Origin: a bacterium
GTDB taxonomy: Bacteria > Bacillota > Sulfobacillia > UBA995
Direction: 5' to 3'
Assembly: GCA_031082145.1 (NCBI GenBank)
Contig: JAVHLP010000005.1
Coordinates: forward strand, 98,676 to 162,675
Length of the DNA: 64,000 bases
This document shows positions 8,819 through 16,427 of this stretch, piece after piece. The first letter of the stretch is position 1, and the number at the start of each line of letters is the position of its first letter. The position numbers and the translations under genes are program-made. The notes beneath the pieces were generated by a model. The model did no database searches. It saw nothing but the letters and a program-made list of their open reading frames with translations, and was not told the origin of the DNA.

Positions 8819-9070
8819 GAGCTTGGCCCACCCGGTGGCGATGACGGCGTAGACCTCGCCGGCCCGGATCCGGTCCTCGAGCGTCGGGTGCGGCACAGCC
8901 CCCTTGGTCCGGATATGCCACCAGTCCGCGCGAATACCATGGTCCCGGCAGAACGGGACTAACAGGCCCCGTTGCCTGACCAGTACCGCGGTGGCATACG
9001 GCCGGTTGACCCGGGCCTGCATGTGGCAGACGACTAGGCCTCCTCGGTTATCGTGGGGTCGCAACCGCAA
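8780..9070 (-). CDS. Hypothetical protein, probably truncated
   Basis: A 96-residue frame with codon use like real genes over residues 20-85 (VNRPYATAVLVRQRGLL, DWWHIRTKGAVPHPTLEDRI, AGEVYAVIATGWAKLQE). It then runs into the ImmA relic in another frame, so its C-terminus looks like a recombination junction near 8818. It overlaps the end of the next gene by 23 bp. No family recognised; it may be a remnant. Confidence 0.35.
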   Translation of the reverse strand: MRLRPHDNRGGLVVCHMQARVNRPYATAVLVRQRGLLVPFCRDHGIRADWWHIRTKGAVPHPTLEDRIRAGEVYAVIATGWAKLQECRRSPGWSVY

Positions 9071-9401
9071 CCACTCCGTATGCAGCAGTAGTCTCGCCTG
9101 AGACTACCACCTTGCCGCCACTGAGGACCTCGACGCGCAACAAGCCGTTCTCGACCTGCTTTTGGAACGAAACAGAGACGATCACGCCCCTAGCTCGGTA
9201 CTCGGCGGGCAAGCGGCCCTGGACGCTGGTCGAAACGCTCTGCCCCTGGGCATTTACAACCATGTAGCCGCCGTGCCACTCAAGCCCAGGGGTACCACTG
9301 AGCCTGATCACGAATTCGGTCTCAAGGGCGGCAGTACTGCAGGAGACGGCCAGGAGAAACAGGGCCAGCATCAGCGGCGCGAGCAACTTGGCGCTTCTCA
9401 C
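9048..9401 (-). CDS. Small secreted or lipoprotein-like protein
   Basis: 117 residues from GTG 9401, which follows a GGAGGTGATC-type ribosome site. The open frame continues upstream but without such a site. The N-terminus is a signal peptide (RSAKLLAPLMLALFLLAVSC), where the cysteine could be a lipidation site although the preceding AVS is only a fair lipobox. The rest is beta-rich (VIRLSGTPGLEWHGGYMVV, VIVSVSFQKQVENG) with no known catalytic motif. It lies in the leftward cargo group between integrase and repressor, so it is probably expressed in the lysogen. Confidence 0.65.
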   Translation of the reverse strand: MRSAKLLAPLMLALFLLAVSCSTAALETEFVIRLSGTPGLEWHGGYMVVNAQGQSVSTSVQGRLPAEYRARGVIVSVSFQKQVENGLLRVEVLSGGKVVVSGETTAAYGVVAVATPR

Positions 9402-9482
9402 CTGTAGATCACCTCCTCCCCCGTGCTTACTCCGGCCGCATCTAGCGTGCTCGAATTCAAGCTGTAATCGTCCCACTGATAC

Positions 9483-9947
9483 CTACAGACCGAGCAACTG
9501 CTTCTTCTTGGCTTCAAACTCCTCCCTGGTCAAGAACCCCTGTTCCACTAGTTGTGCAAGCTTGGTGATCTCGTCTGCTACTGAGACTTGAGGGGCCGAA
9601 GTGGCCCTCCGGGACCTCTCGATGCCCGCCTCGATCATCTCCTTGGCTTTGAGAAAGGCGGGCTGCTGGCTGATGTTGAACATGACGGTATTCTCATCAC
9701 TGACGGCGTCGAAGAGACCTCCCTTTGTCTCTGCACCGCCAAGGAAGGAGAACTGAATGTATCCATTGGTGAGCATCCCGGCCCTCTTCAGCTGAATCGA
9801 GCTGATCTGATCGATCCGTATCTCCTTGTCACCCTTCAGTCCCTGTGTTGCGAAGGCCAGGATTCCTCTCCGGCTGATGACCACCAACTGCGGCTTCACA
9901 GTCAGCTGCCCATTGATCCCCTTGGCCGAGAACTCCTCTTCAGCCAC
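9483..9947 (-). CDS. PH-like (DUF4429-type) protein with SHOCT tail
   Basis: 154 residues. The N-terminal half matches the pattern of bacterial PH-like/DUF4429 domains (GINGQLTVKPQLVVISRRGI, DKEIRIDQISSIQLKRAG, GYIQFSFLGG). The last 32 residues are a SHOCT domain (ADEITKLAQLVEQGFLTREE, then FEAKKKQLLGL), a short helical oligomerisation module found at the ends of many membrane-linked or phage proteins. No signal peptide. ATG 9947 is preceded by a GGAGGG box. It lies in the cargo block with two other envelope-like genes. Biochemical role unknown. Confidence 0.75.
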   Translation of the reverse strand: MAEEEFSAKGINGQLTVKPQLVVISRRGILAFATQGLKGDKEIRIDQISSIQLKRAGMLTNGYIQFSFLGGAETKGGLFDAVSDENTVMFNISQQPAFLKAKEMIEAGIERSRRATSAPQVSVADEITKLAQLVEQGFLTREEFEAKKKQLLGL

Positions 9948-10056
9948 CGGCGTTCCCTCCCAATCAGTCGTGGCTGTCGCATCCCTACTACCGGCAGGCC
10001 CGGAGCCCTGCAGGTCTCCTTGTCAGACGGTAGACCATTGACAGGAGCACGCCAGG

Positions 10057-11106
10057 TCAATCGATCACAACGACCTTCTCGGCTTTGGTGTCAAGGCTCT
10101 CGTATACGAGGCGGTATTGGGCTGCCTTCGGCATCTCGAACAGCAGCCACCCTGTTGCGTGGGTCTGGGGCTGAAGATCTTTGGCCGAGAAGCTGTTGGA
10201 GATGCCCCAGCTATGCATGCTAACCTCGTTCAGGTATCCATTCGGGGCGATCAGGCTGAAGAACAGCGGGTTGACGTGGGAGGTGCTCCGCCCGACATTG
10301 CCTACACCCACTCCTACCCAAACGAACCACGAGGTCTTGTTCTCGAAGTTGTAGGTCGTGAACCCATCGGAGAAGGTCTCGGTGACACGCACGCCGATCA
10401 CCGCTATCCGGCAGCTGCCGGACCCCTCGAGGACAGCCATCTGTGCCTTGGCAGCTGCCAGCGCCTCGGCCTGCAGCCGCTTCTTCTCCGCCGCTTCTGC
10501 CTGGTCGATCTCCTTCCCGAGCTGAGCGGCTGCATCGGCGGCTACCACGCCGAGATCCTGCGCTTGTGTCAGCAGATTCCTTGCTGCCTGGAACTCCGCC
10601 GTTCCGCAGAACGCCTCTACCGCCTTGACCGCAGCCTGGCTAAGCAGTACTCGTGCGTCGGCGTGGTTGGGATCCTCGGGCAAGACCCCCTGCAACGCCT
10701 TGAATGCCTCGGCGTAGTGGCCGGAGCTGAGTGCGCCCTGCCCAGTCTCGAAAGCCCAAGCGGACTTGGCGAGTGCCTCGGCAGCGACGATCTCTCGCAG
10801 GATGGCCTCTGCTTCCGCAAGAATATCAGGCTTGCTTCTGGCTCCGGAGCGAGCCTTCTCGGCTGCCGCGCGAGCGCCCACCAGGTCCCCCGTGGCCAAG
10901 GCCACTTGAGCATCTTCCAGGTACTGCTGCACCGTGCTCTCTGATGGTAAGCCTGTCCCGGCGGAACTCAGGAGGAGCAGGCCGACCAAGGTAACGACGG
11001 CTGCCGCCTTACGGTTGCGGATCTTCAGTCTCTTGACGCTGCCCTTGAACAGCCCGACTAGACCCACCACAAATCCGATCAGACCGAGGAATGCGAGAAA
11101 CCCCAT
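10057..11106 (-). CDS. Membrane-anchored TPR/DUF4352-like protein
   Basis: 349 residues. Two hydrophobic stretches lie at the N-terminus (MGFLAFLGLIGFVVGLVGLF and AAAVVTLVGLLLLSSAG), then an alanine-rich helical region with TPR-like periodicity (about 55-215), a charged helix (AEAAEKKRLQAEALAAAKAQ) and a C-terminal beta domain resembling the DUF4352/telokin-like fold (VNPLFFSLIAPNGY, ATGWLLFEMPKAAQYRLVYE). It is predicted to sit in the cell envelope with the beta domain outside. ATG 11106 has a GGAGGGAGG site. It overlaps the upstream protease gene by 98 bp, so they are translationally linked. Probable lysogenic-conversion gene. Confidence 0.7.
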   Translation of the reverse strand: MGFLAFLGLIGFVVGLVGLFKGSVKRLKIRNRKAAAVVTLVGLLLLSSAGTGLPSESTVQQYLEDAQVALATGDLVGARAAAEKARSGARSKPDILAEAEAILREIVAAEALAKSAWAFETGQGALSSGHYAEAFKALQGVLPEDPNHADARVLLSQAAVKAVEAFCGTAEFQAARNLLTQAQDLGVVAADAAAQLGKEIDQAEAAEKKRLQAEALAAAKAQMAVLEGSGSCRIAVIGVRVTETFSDGFTTYNFENKTSWFVWVGVGVGNVGRSTSHVNPLFFSLIAPNGYLNEVSMHSWGISNSFSAKDLQPQTHATGWLLFEMPKAAQYRLVYESLDTKAEKVVVID

Positions 11107-11587
11107 GCGAGGAGCCTCCCTCCAGATCCGAACGAGACCTCAGTTCCCCCAGCCTCAGCCTCAAAGCCTCTCTCGAGACCCCGAACATCCTGGCGAGCGC
11201 CGGCACCTCAAACCCCTTCCGGGCCACCGCCACCCGGATCGCCTCCTCCGGCATGAGGATCTCGGTAGCCGCGATATTCGCCTCCCGCTCCAGCCGGCCC
11301 GGCCCGAGAGTTGAGGCGTAGACGCCAACCGGGTGGAGGATGTAGTGCCCCAGTTCGTGGGCGAGGTGCCAGTTCTGCCGCGTCAGCTGGTGGCGGCAGT
11401 TGAGGTAGATGACAGCCCCGTGGATGGTGGGCCGTACAAGCAGGCTGCTGATCCGGTCAGGGAAGTGCCAATCGACCACCTGGACTCCCAGGCGCCGGGC
11501 CGCAGTGCGCGGGTTCCGCGGGGCGAAAGGCATTTCACACCCCCGCAGGACGCCTTGAACCAGCGAGACGATGTCCCGGTGCCGCAC
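11009..11587 (-). CDS. ImmA/IrrE-family metallopeptidase
   Basis: 192 residues. The zinc site HELGH is at 77-81 (AHELGHYILHP), followed by the conserved EANIAATEILMP with E102 as likely third ligand, and an HTH-like C-terminal part (VPALARMFGVSREALRLRLG). ImmA-type proteases cleave phage or element repressors of the XRE family; the repressor gene lies just upstream (11611-12111) in the same leftward unit, which fits a repressor/antirepressor pair. The last 33 residues run over the next gene and may be poorly conserved. Confidence 0.85.
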   Translation of the reverse strand: MRHRDIVSLVQGVLRGCEMPFAPRNPRTAARRLGVQVVDWHFPDRISSLLVRPTIHGAVIYLNCRHQLTRQNWHLAHELGHYILHPVGVYASTLGPGRLEREANIAATEILMPEEAIRVAVARKGFEVPALARMFGVSREALRLRLGELRSRSDLEGGSSHGVSRIPRSDRICGGSSRAVQGQRQETEDPQP

Positions 11588-11610
11588 GTGCTGTCAGTCA
11601 CCCCGCTGAG

Positions 11611-12111
11611 TCAGGTTGAGTCCGGGCGCTCCCGGTCCCGAGCCGCCAGGCGCTGTTTGGCGTCCTTGACGGCCTCGGCGATCGAGATCAGGCTTTCAGC
11701 GTCCATCTCCTCGAGCGAGGCTGCAGCACGCAAGTATATCTGGACTTCAGATGATGCGAGCAGATCTCGCACAGCGGGGTGTTTGACTGCCTCGAGGAAG
11801 GCCGGGTTGTTCAGGATGGGTCGGAGGGTGGGGTCCAGGGAGTCGGCTTCGGGCAGACCCAACAGGTAATCCGTGCTCACCCTGAGGAAAGCACCCAACT
11901 TCTTGAGCACGTCCGACGGAGGGACGCGGTCACCGGTCTCATACTTGGAGACTGCCCAATACGACAGCCCCAGCTCCCGGGCCAGCTCTTCACGCGTTAG
12001 CCCAGCGTCTTCTCGCAGGCGCTTTATGCGCTGCCCGATGTCCAATGGCTGCACTCCCAACGGCGGATTTAGCACAGGCAGTCCAATTCCCTGCCTGATC
12101 CAGTTGGACAT
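11611..12111 (-). CDS. XRE-family prophage repressor
   Basis: 166 residues. The helix-turn-helix (IGQRIKRLREDAGLTREELA, then RELGLSYWAVSKYETGDRVP) is at about 25-75, and a helical C-terminal part (about 80-160) probably serves dimerisation. Transcribed leftward, away from the Cro-like gene, with two TGGAC-N5-GTCCA operators in between. This is the position and polarity of a CI-type lysogeny repressor. It lacks a LexA-like peptidase domain, so induction would depend on the neighbouring ImmA-like protease. ATG 12111 itself lies in a TTGGACAT half-operator sequence, hinting at autoregulation. Confidence 0.85.
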   Translation of the reverse strand: MSNWIRQGIGLPVLNPPLGVQPLDIGQRIKRLREDAGLTREELARELGLSYWAVSKYETGDRVPPSDVLKKLGAFLRVSTDYLLGLPEADSLDPTLRPILNNPAFLEAVKHPAVRDLLASSEVQIYLRAAASLEEMDAESLISIAEAVKDAKQRLAARDRERPDST

Positions 12112-12127
12112 CTTGCCAAACGCCCTC

Positions 12128-12157
12128 TTGACATCTGGACTGCCCGTCCACTAGAAT
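12128..12157 (+). promoter_or_regulatory. Rightward early promoter
   Basis: TTGACA (12128-12133) and TAGAAT (12152-12157) with an 18-bp spacer, 40 bases upstream of the Cro-like start. Operator 1 lies wholly inside the spacer and operator 2 just after the -10, so repressor binding would block polymerase. Confidence 0.7.
12136..12150. promoter_or_regulatory. Repressor operator O1 (inverted repeat)
   Basis: TGGAC-TGCCC-GTCCA, a perfect 5-bp inverted repeat with a 5-bp gap, lying between the -35 and -10 of the early promoter. Confidence 0.6.
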
Positions 12158-12162
12158 GAGAT

Positions 12163-12177
12163 TGGACAGACGGTCCA
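12163..12177. promoter_or_regulatory. Repressor operator O2 (inverted repeat)
   Basis: TGGAC-AGACG-GTCCA, with the same arms and gap as O1, centred 27 bp from it, between the early -10 and the first gene. A related half-site, TTGGAC, lies at 12104-12109 at the repressor start. Confidence 0.6.
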
Positions 12178-12196
12178 GGGAAGGTGATCCTAGCCT

Positions 12197-12454
12197 ATGC
12201 GCCAGTCCCTCAGAGCACGCAGGGTCAGAGCAAGGCTCACCGTTGCCGAAGTGGCCTTACGGCTGGGCATATCGCGCTCTCACTACTACAAGATCGAGCA
12301 GGGCAAGCGGAATCCGAGCATGGAACTCGGCAAGGAGATCGCGGATGTCCTGGGCACGACTGTGGACGTGCTCTTTTTTGGCTCCGAGCTGGACGCGCCG
12401 TCCAGCCCCTCCGCTCGGCACCCGGTCGATGCGGGAGGTGCCCGCAGTGCCTGA
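12197..12454 (+). CDS. Cro-like XRE regulator
   Basis: 85 residues. The HTH is LTVAEVALRLGISRSHYYKI followed by EQGKRNPSMELGKEIADVLG, the DUF-free XRE type common as the first rightward gene of temperate phages. ATG 12197 follows a GGAAGGTGA site. It overlaps the next gene. Expected to counteract the leftward repressor at the shared operators. Confidence 0.85.
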   Translation: MRQSLRARRVRARLTVAEVALRLGISRSHYYKIEQGKRNPSMELGKEIADVLGTTVDVLFFGSELDAPSSPSARHPVDAGGARSA

Positions 12455-12749
12455 GACTGCCATCAGTGCTCCCCCTGTCAACTGGGACGCGCTCCCGCTC
12501 ATGCTGACTGTCCAGGAGATGGCCGCCGCTGTCCTGCGCGTTGATGCCCACACGGCCTACGAACTGGTGCGTACCCACCGGGTCCCACATGTCCACCTCG
12601 GGCGGTTGATCCGGATCCCGCGCGATCAGCTGCGGGAGCACCTTGAGCGCCCTCATGCAGTCCAGGAGCCCGGGTACGTCCCACCCACGCTCCACCGTAA
12701 CGGCAGGCCCGGCATCAGGACAGCGGCTTTCAATCGTGGCGCCGGGTAG
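12447..12749 (+). CDS. Excisionase-type helix-turn-helix protein
   Basis: 100 residues from GTG 12447 (GGGAGG upstream). The central MerR/excisionase-like winged HTH reads LTVQEMAAAVLRVDAHTAYE, then LVRTHRVPHVHLGRLIRIPR. This is the HTH_17 pattern of phage Xis and plasmid copy regulators. Overlaps the Cro-like gene by 8 bp. May bend DNA for excision or act as an early regulator. Confidence 0.75.
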   Translation: MPETAISAPPVNWDALPLMLTVQEMAAAVLRVDAHTAYELVRTHRVPHVHLGRLIRIPRDQLREHLERPHAVQEPGYVPPTLHRNGRPGIRTAAFNRGAG

Positions 12750-12780
12750 ATGGCCCGGGGCTCGATTCCAGATCCACATG

Positions 12781-13374
12781 ATGGGAAGGGAGGTGAAGCG
12801 TCTGAACACCGCAACGCTGCTGAGGTCTGAGCGTGAGCGGGCCAGTCTGAGCCAGGATCGCCTTGCTCGCCGGCTCGCCATCAGCCAGTCGACGCTCAGC
12901 CGGTACGAGAGCGGGGAGGCAGTACTCCCGGCCGAGGTGGTCCACCGGGCCGCCCAGGTTCTCCGGTCACCGCGCTTGGAGGTGCAGTTGTGCTTCGAGT
13001 GCCCGGCCGGCATCCTGCAGGTTCCGTGGCTGGACCGGGTTGACACCCATCCCCAGGCCGTGTTGCACAAGATGGTCGAGGAGCTCGAGGAGGCCCGGGA
13101 TGCGGTCAACGTAGCCCGCCGGCACCTTGTCAACAAGGCTTCCCGCGAGCAGCTGACCGCCGAGGACCTCAGGGCTCTGGAGGGTCTCGAGCACGAGATC
13201 GCGGACCTCTGTCCGGCACTCTACCACACGCTGGCCGTGCTGGCCGAGAGCTACGCCGTCGACCTCAGCCAGATCAGTTCTTGGCTCTACTCCAAGTGTC
13301 GGAGCCGGGGTTACCTCAGCTACTCCCCTCGGGTGAGGGGCCATGTCAGGCGAGAGAAAGGGGTGGCAGCATGA
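12781..13374 (+). CDS. XRE-family regulator with helical C-terminal domain
   Basis: 197 residues. The HTH lies near residues 10-60 (RASLSQDRLARRLAISQSTL, then SRYESGEAVLPAEVVHRAAQ) and is followed by an all-helical region with YHTLAVLAESYAVDLSQISS near the end. The start is uncertain among ATG 12778/12781 and GTG 12793; the frame is open upstream to 12643. The third DNA-binding regulator in the immunity region. Its stop overlaps the next ATG (ATGA), so it is co-translated with the zinc-finger gene. No specific role can be assigned. Confidence 0.75.
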   Translation: MGREVKRLNTATLLRSERERASLSQDRLARRLAISQSTLSRYESGEAVLPAEVVHRAAQVLRSPRLEVQLCFECPAGILQVPWLDRVDTHPQAVLHKMVEELEEARDAVNVARRHLVNKASREQLTAEDLRALEGLEHEIADLCPALYHTLAVLAESYAVDLSQISSWLYSKCRSRGYLSYSPRVRGHVRREKGVAA

Positions 13375-13727
13375 CCGAACGCGAGTACCGGTGCGAGTGT
13401 TGCGGCCGGCGCCTGCGGGCCGACGAGGGCAAGGGGTGTCGGTTCTGCGTCGGGCGCATCCGGGAGGAGAGCGAGCGGTTGAAGGCGGGCGAAGGCCCTG
13501 GCAGTCCCCTGGCGACCCAGGGGCAGCCGGTTGTGGCCCTGGCCTTTGCGGGCTCGGCGGTGGACTGGGACCGCTACGGGTCCCGAGTCATCCGCAAGGC
13601 GGCCATGCGGGGCGACAGCCTGCGTAACCCAGCCCACCGGGCCAGGCTGCAGGCAGAGCTACATCGGGCCCGTCGCCGGGACCACGCCATGCGGGTGCTC
13701 GGTGGCCGCGGGGGTGGAGTGGCGTGA
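13371..13727 (+). CDS. Small zinc-ribbon phage protein
   Basis: 118 residues. The N-terminus has CECCGRRL and GCRFCVGR, two Cx2C knuckles of a zinc ribbon, then a basic arginine-rich C-terminus. ATG 13371 overlaps the preceding stop and the end overlaps the next GTG. Likely nucleic-acid-binding early protein; no known family recognised. Confidence 0.7.
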   Translation: MTEREYRCECCGRRLRADEGKGCRFCVGRIREESERLKAGEGPGSPLATQGQPVVALAFAGSAVDWDRYGSRVIRKAAMRGDSLRNPAHRARLQAELHRARRRDHAMRVLGGRGGGVA

Positions 13728-14020
13728 GCCTGACACCCGACCTCGACCCCCTGCGGGAACTCCAGCAGCTCATGGCAGACCGCCAGGCAGCGCTGAGTGC
13801 GTTCAACGCTACCACGGGCGACGAGAACGACGTGGCCGGCTGCGTGTTGACCGTCACCGAGAAGCGGGCCAGTGAGTTCGTGCGCTCGGTCCGGAACGAG
13901 GCTCCCCCGGGCCCGGATGCCCCGGTCACCTGGGCGGGGCGGCTACAGGAGCTTCTGAACTGCAGAAAGGCTGCGACAAATGGTGAGACCGCCTGTGCAG
14001 AGGCGGCCTCGGCGGGATGA
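13724..14020 (+). CDS. Hypothetical early phage protein
   Basis: 98 residues, helical N-terminus (LDPLRELQQLMADRQAALSA), single cysteines, no motif recognised. Begins with a GTGA overlap and ends at a small hairpin region. The last ten codons (NGETACAEAASAG) fall in a CCGCC/GGCGG inverted repeat, so the C-terminus is low complexity. Confidence 0.6.
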   Translation: MSLTPDLDPLRELQQLMADRQAALSAFNATTGDENDVAGCVLTVTEKRASEFVRSVRNEAPPGPDAPVTWAGRLQELLNCRKAATNGETACAEAASAG

Positions 14021-14028
14021 ATCTGACT

Positions 14029-14090
14029 GGGGCCGTCCGGCCCACCTACAGGATACCATGGGCGAAGCGTAGGTGCAACCGGGCGGCCCC
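14029..14090. other. Long intergenic hairpin
   Basis: The 21-base arm 14029-14049 can pair with 14069-14090 with only a G.T pair and one small bulge, leaving a 19-base loop. There is no T-tract, so it is not a standard terminator. It fills the only sizeable gap among otherwise overlapping early genes. Confidence 0.7.
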
Positions 14091-14110
14091 GACTCAAAGG
14101 AGGCAGTGAG

Positions 14111-14464
14111 TTGGACAAGCAGTTGATTATCACGCGCCTGGCTGCCTTGCCGGGCGAGATCGAGGAGGCCGAGTGGGCCGTGCTGGACTCCCACGCCCGG
14201 CTCAGTGACGCAAAGGAGCGACTCACAGACCGGGAGGCCCAGCTGCTCCTCGGCGGGGGAATCGACGGCAAGAACGCCGAGTTCCGTTCGGCCCAACTCC
14301 GTGGGCTCACGGTCGCGGAGCGCCAGGCCGTAACGGAGGCTGAGACCCTCCTGGCCAAGCGCCGAGCGACTCTCGGTAAGCTCATCAACGAGTTCCGGGC
14401 CCTGGACGCAGTGGTCCGGCTTCTGACAAGCATCAGATGCGGTGCTACACAGGAGGTGGCATAG
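14111..14464 (+). CDS. Coiled-coil phage protein
   Basis: 117 residues from TTG 14111, with AAAGGAGG seven bases upstream. Mostly helical and heptad-like (EIEEAEWAVLDSHARLSDAK, ERLTDREAQ, ETLLAKRRATLGKLINEFRA). It directly abuts the next gene, suggesting a partner of the putative recombination protein. Family unknown. Confidence 0.65.
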   Translation: MDKQLIITRLAALPGEIEEAEWAVLDSHARLSDAKERLTDREAQLLLGGGIDGKNAEFRSAQLRGLTVAERQAVTEAETLLAKRRATLGKLINEFRALDAVVRLLTSIRCGATQEVA

Positions 14465-15586
14465 ATGACCGAGCAGACGACCGCGCTTGATCTCTCCCGT
14501 TACCCGCGGGACCGGTACAACGTGCTGGTGCCGACCACCACCATGCAGCAGATCAGCCCGTGGCACCGGCAGCGGGTGGAGGAAGTTCGCATCAACCCCG
14601 ACCCGGTCGCCGGCGAGGTGTTCAAGGTCGGGAGCCAGCAAGTGGCCGGCCAGTGGCGCGACGTGCTCAGCCTGAGTAAGGTCGGCATCATGCGCCTGGC
14701 CGCGGCGGCCGGGATCATCTGGAACTGGAACGAAACGCGGGTCCTGTCAGCCAGCAGGGACTATGTCCTCTACCAGGCTGTCGGTGCCATGCGCAAGCCG
14801 TCGGGTGAGTGGATCCCGCTCAAGGCGACCAAGGAGATCGACCTCCCCACGATCGAGGTCGAGCTGCGCCAGCAGACCCAGGAGAAGGCCGAGAAGCAGG
14901 GCAAGGGGCCGGACTGGGTCGAGAAGCAGGTTGCCGCAGCCATGATCCAGTGGCGGAAGAACAAGTTGATGCGCGCGGAGACCGGGGCCATGCTCCGGGT
15001 GGTCCGGGCCTTGCTGGCCATCAAGCACCAGTACTCGCCTGCTGAGCTTCAGAAACCCTTTGTGGTCCCGCGGGTGGACTTCGCGCCCGATCCCAACGAC
15101 CCCGAGGTCCGGCGGATGATGCTCGCCCAGGGGGCGCAGGCGATGAACCAGCTCTTCGGGGGGCACACACTGCCGCCTCAGCTCATGGGCGGACAGGAAC
15201 ATGGAGCAACTGCGCCTCCCAGCCTCCCGCCAGCGATCGATGTCTCTCCGGAACCGGAGAACGAGCCGATTGACGCGGACTGGACACCGGCGGACGAGGG
15301 TGGGGGGCCAGAAGGGGATGGCGGGTCGGTCGACCAGGAGCCCGGCGCGGAGGGACTGTTCCCTCCGTCGGCGCCCCCGGAGGCCGAACCCGCTAACGCG
15401 ACCCGTCGGCCCTCCCGGGGCAAGGGATCCACCAGCAACCAGGCCAACGTGGTGGCCCACTGCAGCCAGTGCGGTGCGGGCATCACCAGCTCCAAGGTGG
15501 TGGAGTACTCCATGCGGCGCTTTGGCCGGGAGCTCTGCTACAAGTGCCAGGAGGCCCTCAAGGAGGAAGGGGGTCGGACGGCATGA
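14465..15586 (+). CDS. Phage recombination/annealing-type protein with C-terminal zinc finger (tentative)
   Basis: 373 residues. The core (about 20-220) has WNETRVLSASRDYVLYQAVG, AETGAMLRVVRALLAIKHQY and ELQKPFVVPRVDF, a pattern reminiscent of phage single-strand annealing proteins, though this is only an inference. A proline- and acid-rich linker (240-320) leads to a zinc finger, CSQCGAGITSSKVVEYSMRR ... LCYKCQE, which is often attached to phage recombination proteins. It is followed by an SbcD/SbcC-like pair, which supports a recombination role. Alternatives are a DNA-binding or replication accessory protein. Confidence 0.55.
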   Translation: MTEQTTALDLSRYPRDRYNVLVPTTTMQQISPWHRQRVEEVRINPDPVAGEVFKVGSQQVAGQWRDVLSLSKVGIMRLAAAAGIIWNWNETRVLSASRDYVLYQAVGAMRKPSGEWIPLKATKEIDLPTIEVELRQQTQEKAEKQGKGPDWVEKQVAAAMIQWRKNKLMRAETGAMLRVVRALLAIKHQYSPAELQKPFVVPRVDFAPDPNDPEVRRMMLAQGAQAMNQLFGGHTLPPQLMGGQEHGATAPPSLPPAIDVSPEPENEPIDADWTPADEGGGPEGDGGSVDQEPGAEGLFPPSAPPEAEPANATRRPSRGKGSTSNQANVVAHCSQCGAGITSSKVVEYSMRRFGRELCYKCQEALKEEGGRTA

Positions 15587-16074
15587 GCGAGCGCTCAGGC
15601 AGCTGCACCCGATGCGGACGAGCCCTCAAGGATTCCACCAGCGTGCGTCGGGGGATGGGTCCTGTCTGCTGGGTGGCTTCGGGCGGCAACGTGTTCGAGT
15701 CGGACCTTACAGCGGACGACCAGGAGTGGGCTCGGCGCGAGGCGGTACTCCTGCAGGGCGGCGAGATCGACCTCGGTGCCAACTGGCGGTACATCGACCA
15801 CGACCCCAAAGTGGCCCTGCAGATCCCACGGTGGATGCGGATCTCGGTGCGCTACCGCGGCGGCCAGTTCGAGGCCTACGGCTTCACGGTGTTCGTTGGC
15901 GAGCGCGACGTGAAGGAGATCATCTTCGCCCGCTCGCCCAATGTACGGGTCGCCTACGCGGCCGCCGTCACGGCCGGTCCCCAGTCCGATGCCCGGGCCC
16001 ACAGGCTCATGCGGGTTCAGGCGCGGCGTGCCAAGGGCCGGCATCCTCGCACCGGACGGGGGGCTGCGGCATGA
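15583..16074 (+). CDS. DUF6011-type zinc-finger phage protein
   Basis: 163 residues. The N-terminus CTRCGRALKDSTSVRRGMGP then VCW is the single zinc finger of the DUF6011 type. The rest is beta-rich (WMRISVRYRGGQFEAYGFTV) with a basic tail. ATGA overlap with the gene before and the gene after, so it is within a tightly translated cluster. Function unknown. Confidence 0.7.
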   Translation: MSERSGSCTRCGRALKDSTSVRRGMGPVCWVASGGNVFESDLTADDQEWARREAVLLQGGEIDLGANWRYIDHDPKVALQIPRWMRISVRYRGGQFEAYGFTVFVGERDVKEIIFARSPNVRVAYAAAVTAGPQSDARAHRLMRVQARRAKGRHPRTGRGAAA

Positions 16075-16427
16075 ACAAGCCGGAGACTCCCCAGGCCGCC
16101 GGGGGCAAGTGGTACCGGGGCCAGAGACTCCAGAACGGCGACGTGCGGGTCCAAGTCGCCATGCCCAGTGGCCACGTCCGGCCGCTCAGGCATCATGTCC
16201 GGCACAGTCCCAGCGGCTTGGAATGGGGCTACGGCGGTTCCGGACCGTCTGACCTTGCCCGCTCGATCCTGATCAACTGCGTCGGCCGCAAACTGGCCGA
16301 CCGACACTACATGCAGTTCAAGTTCGACTTTGTAGCGAGGTGGAGCGACAGCTGGGAGATCTCCGAGGTCAAGATCCGGGAGTGGCTCGCCGCCCAGGAA
16401 GCCCGTATCGGAGGTGGCGTGGCATGA
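16071..16427 (+). CDS. DUF6166-like phage protein
   Basis: 118 residues, with GLEWGYGGSGPSDLARSILI, a later FKFDFVARW and IREWL, the order of conserved segments in the DUF6166 family of small phage and bacterial proteins. Overlaps its neighbours by ATGA. No enzymatic motif. Confidence 0.7.
   Translation: MNKPETPQAAGGKWYRGQRLQNGDVRVQVAMPSGHVRPLRHHVRHSPSGLEWGYGGSGPSDLARSILINCVGRKLADRHYMQFKFDFVARWSDSWEISEVKIREWLAAQEARIGGGVA

Noticed and set aside
12781-13374. Third HTH protein considered as a second lysogeny repressor
   Set aside because: Same direction as the early genes and coupled to an early zinc-finger gene. There is no divergent promoter of its own, so only a general regulator call was made.
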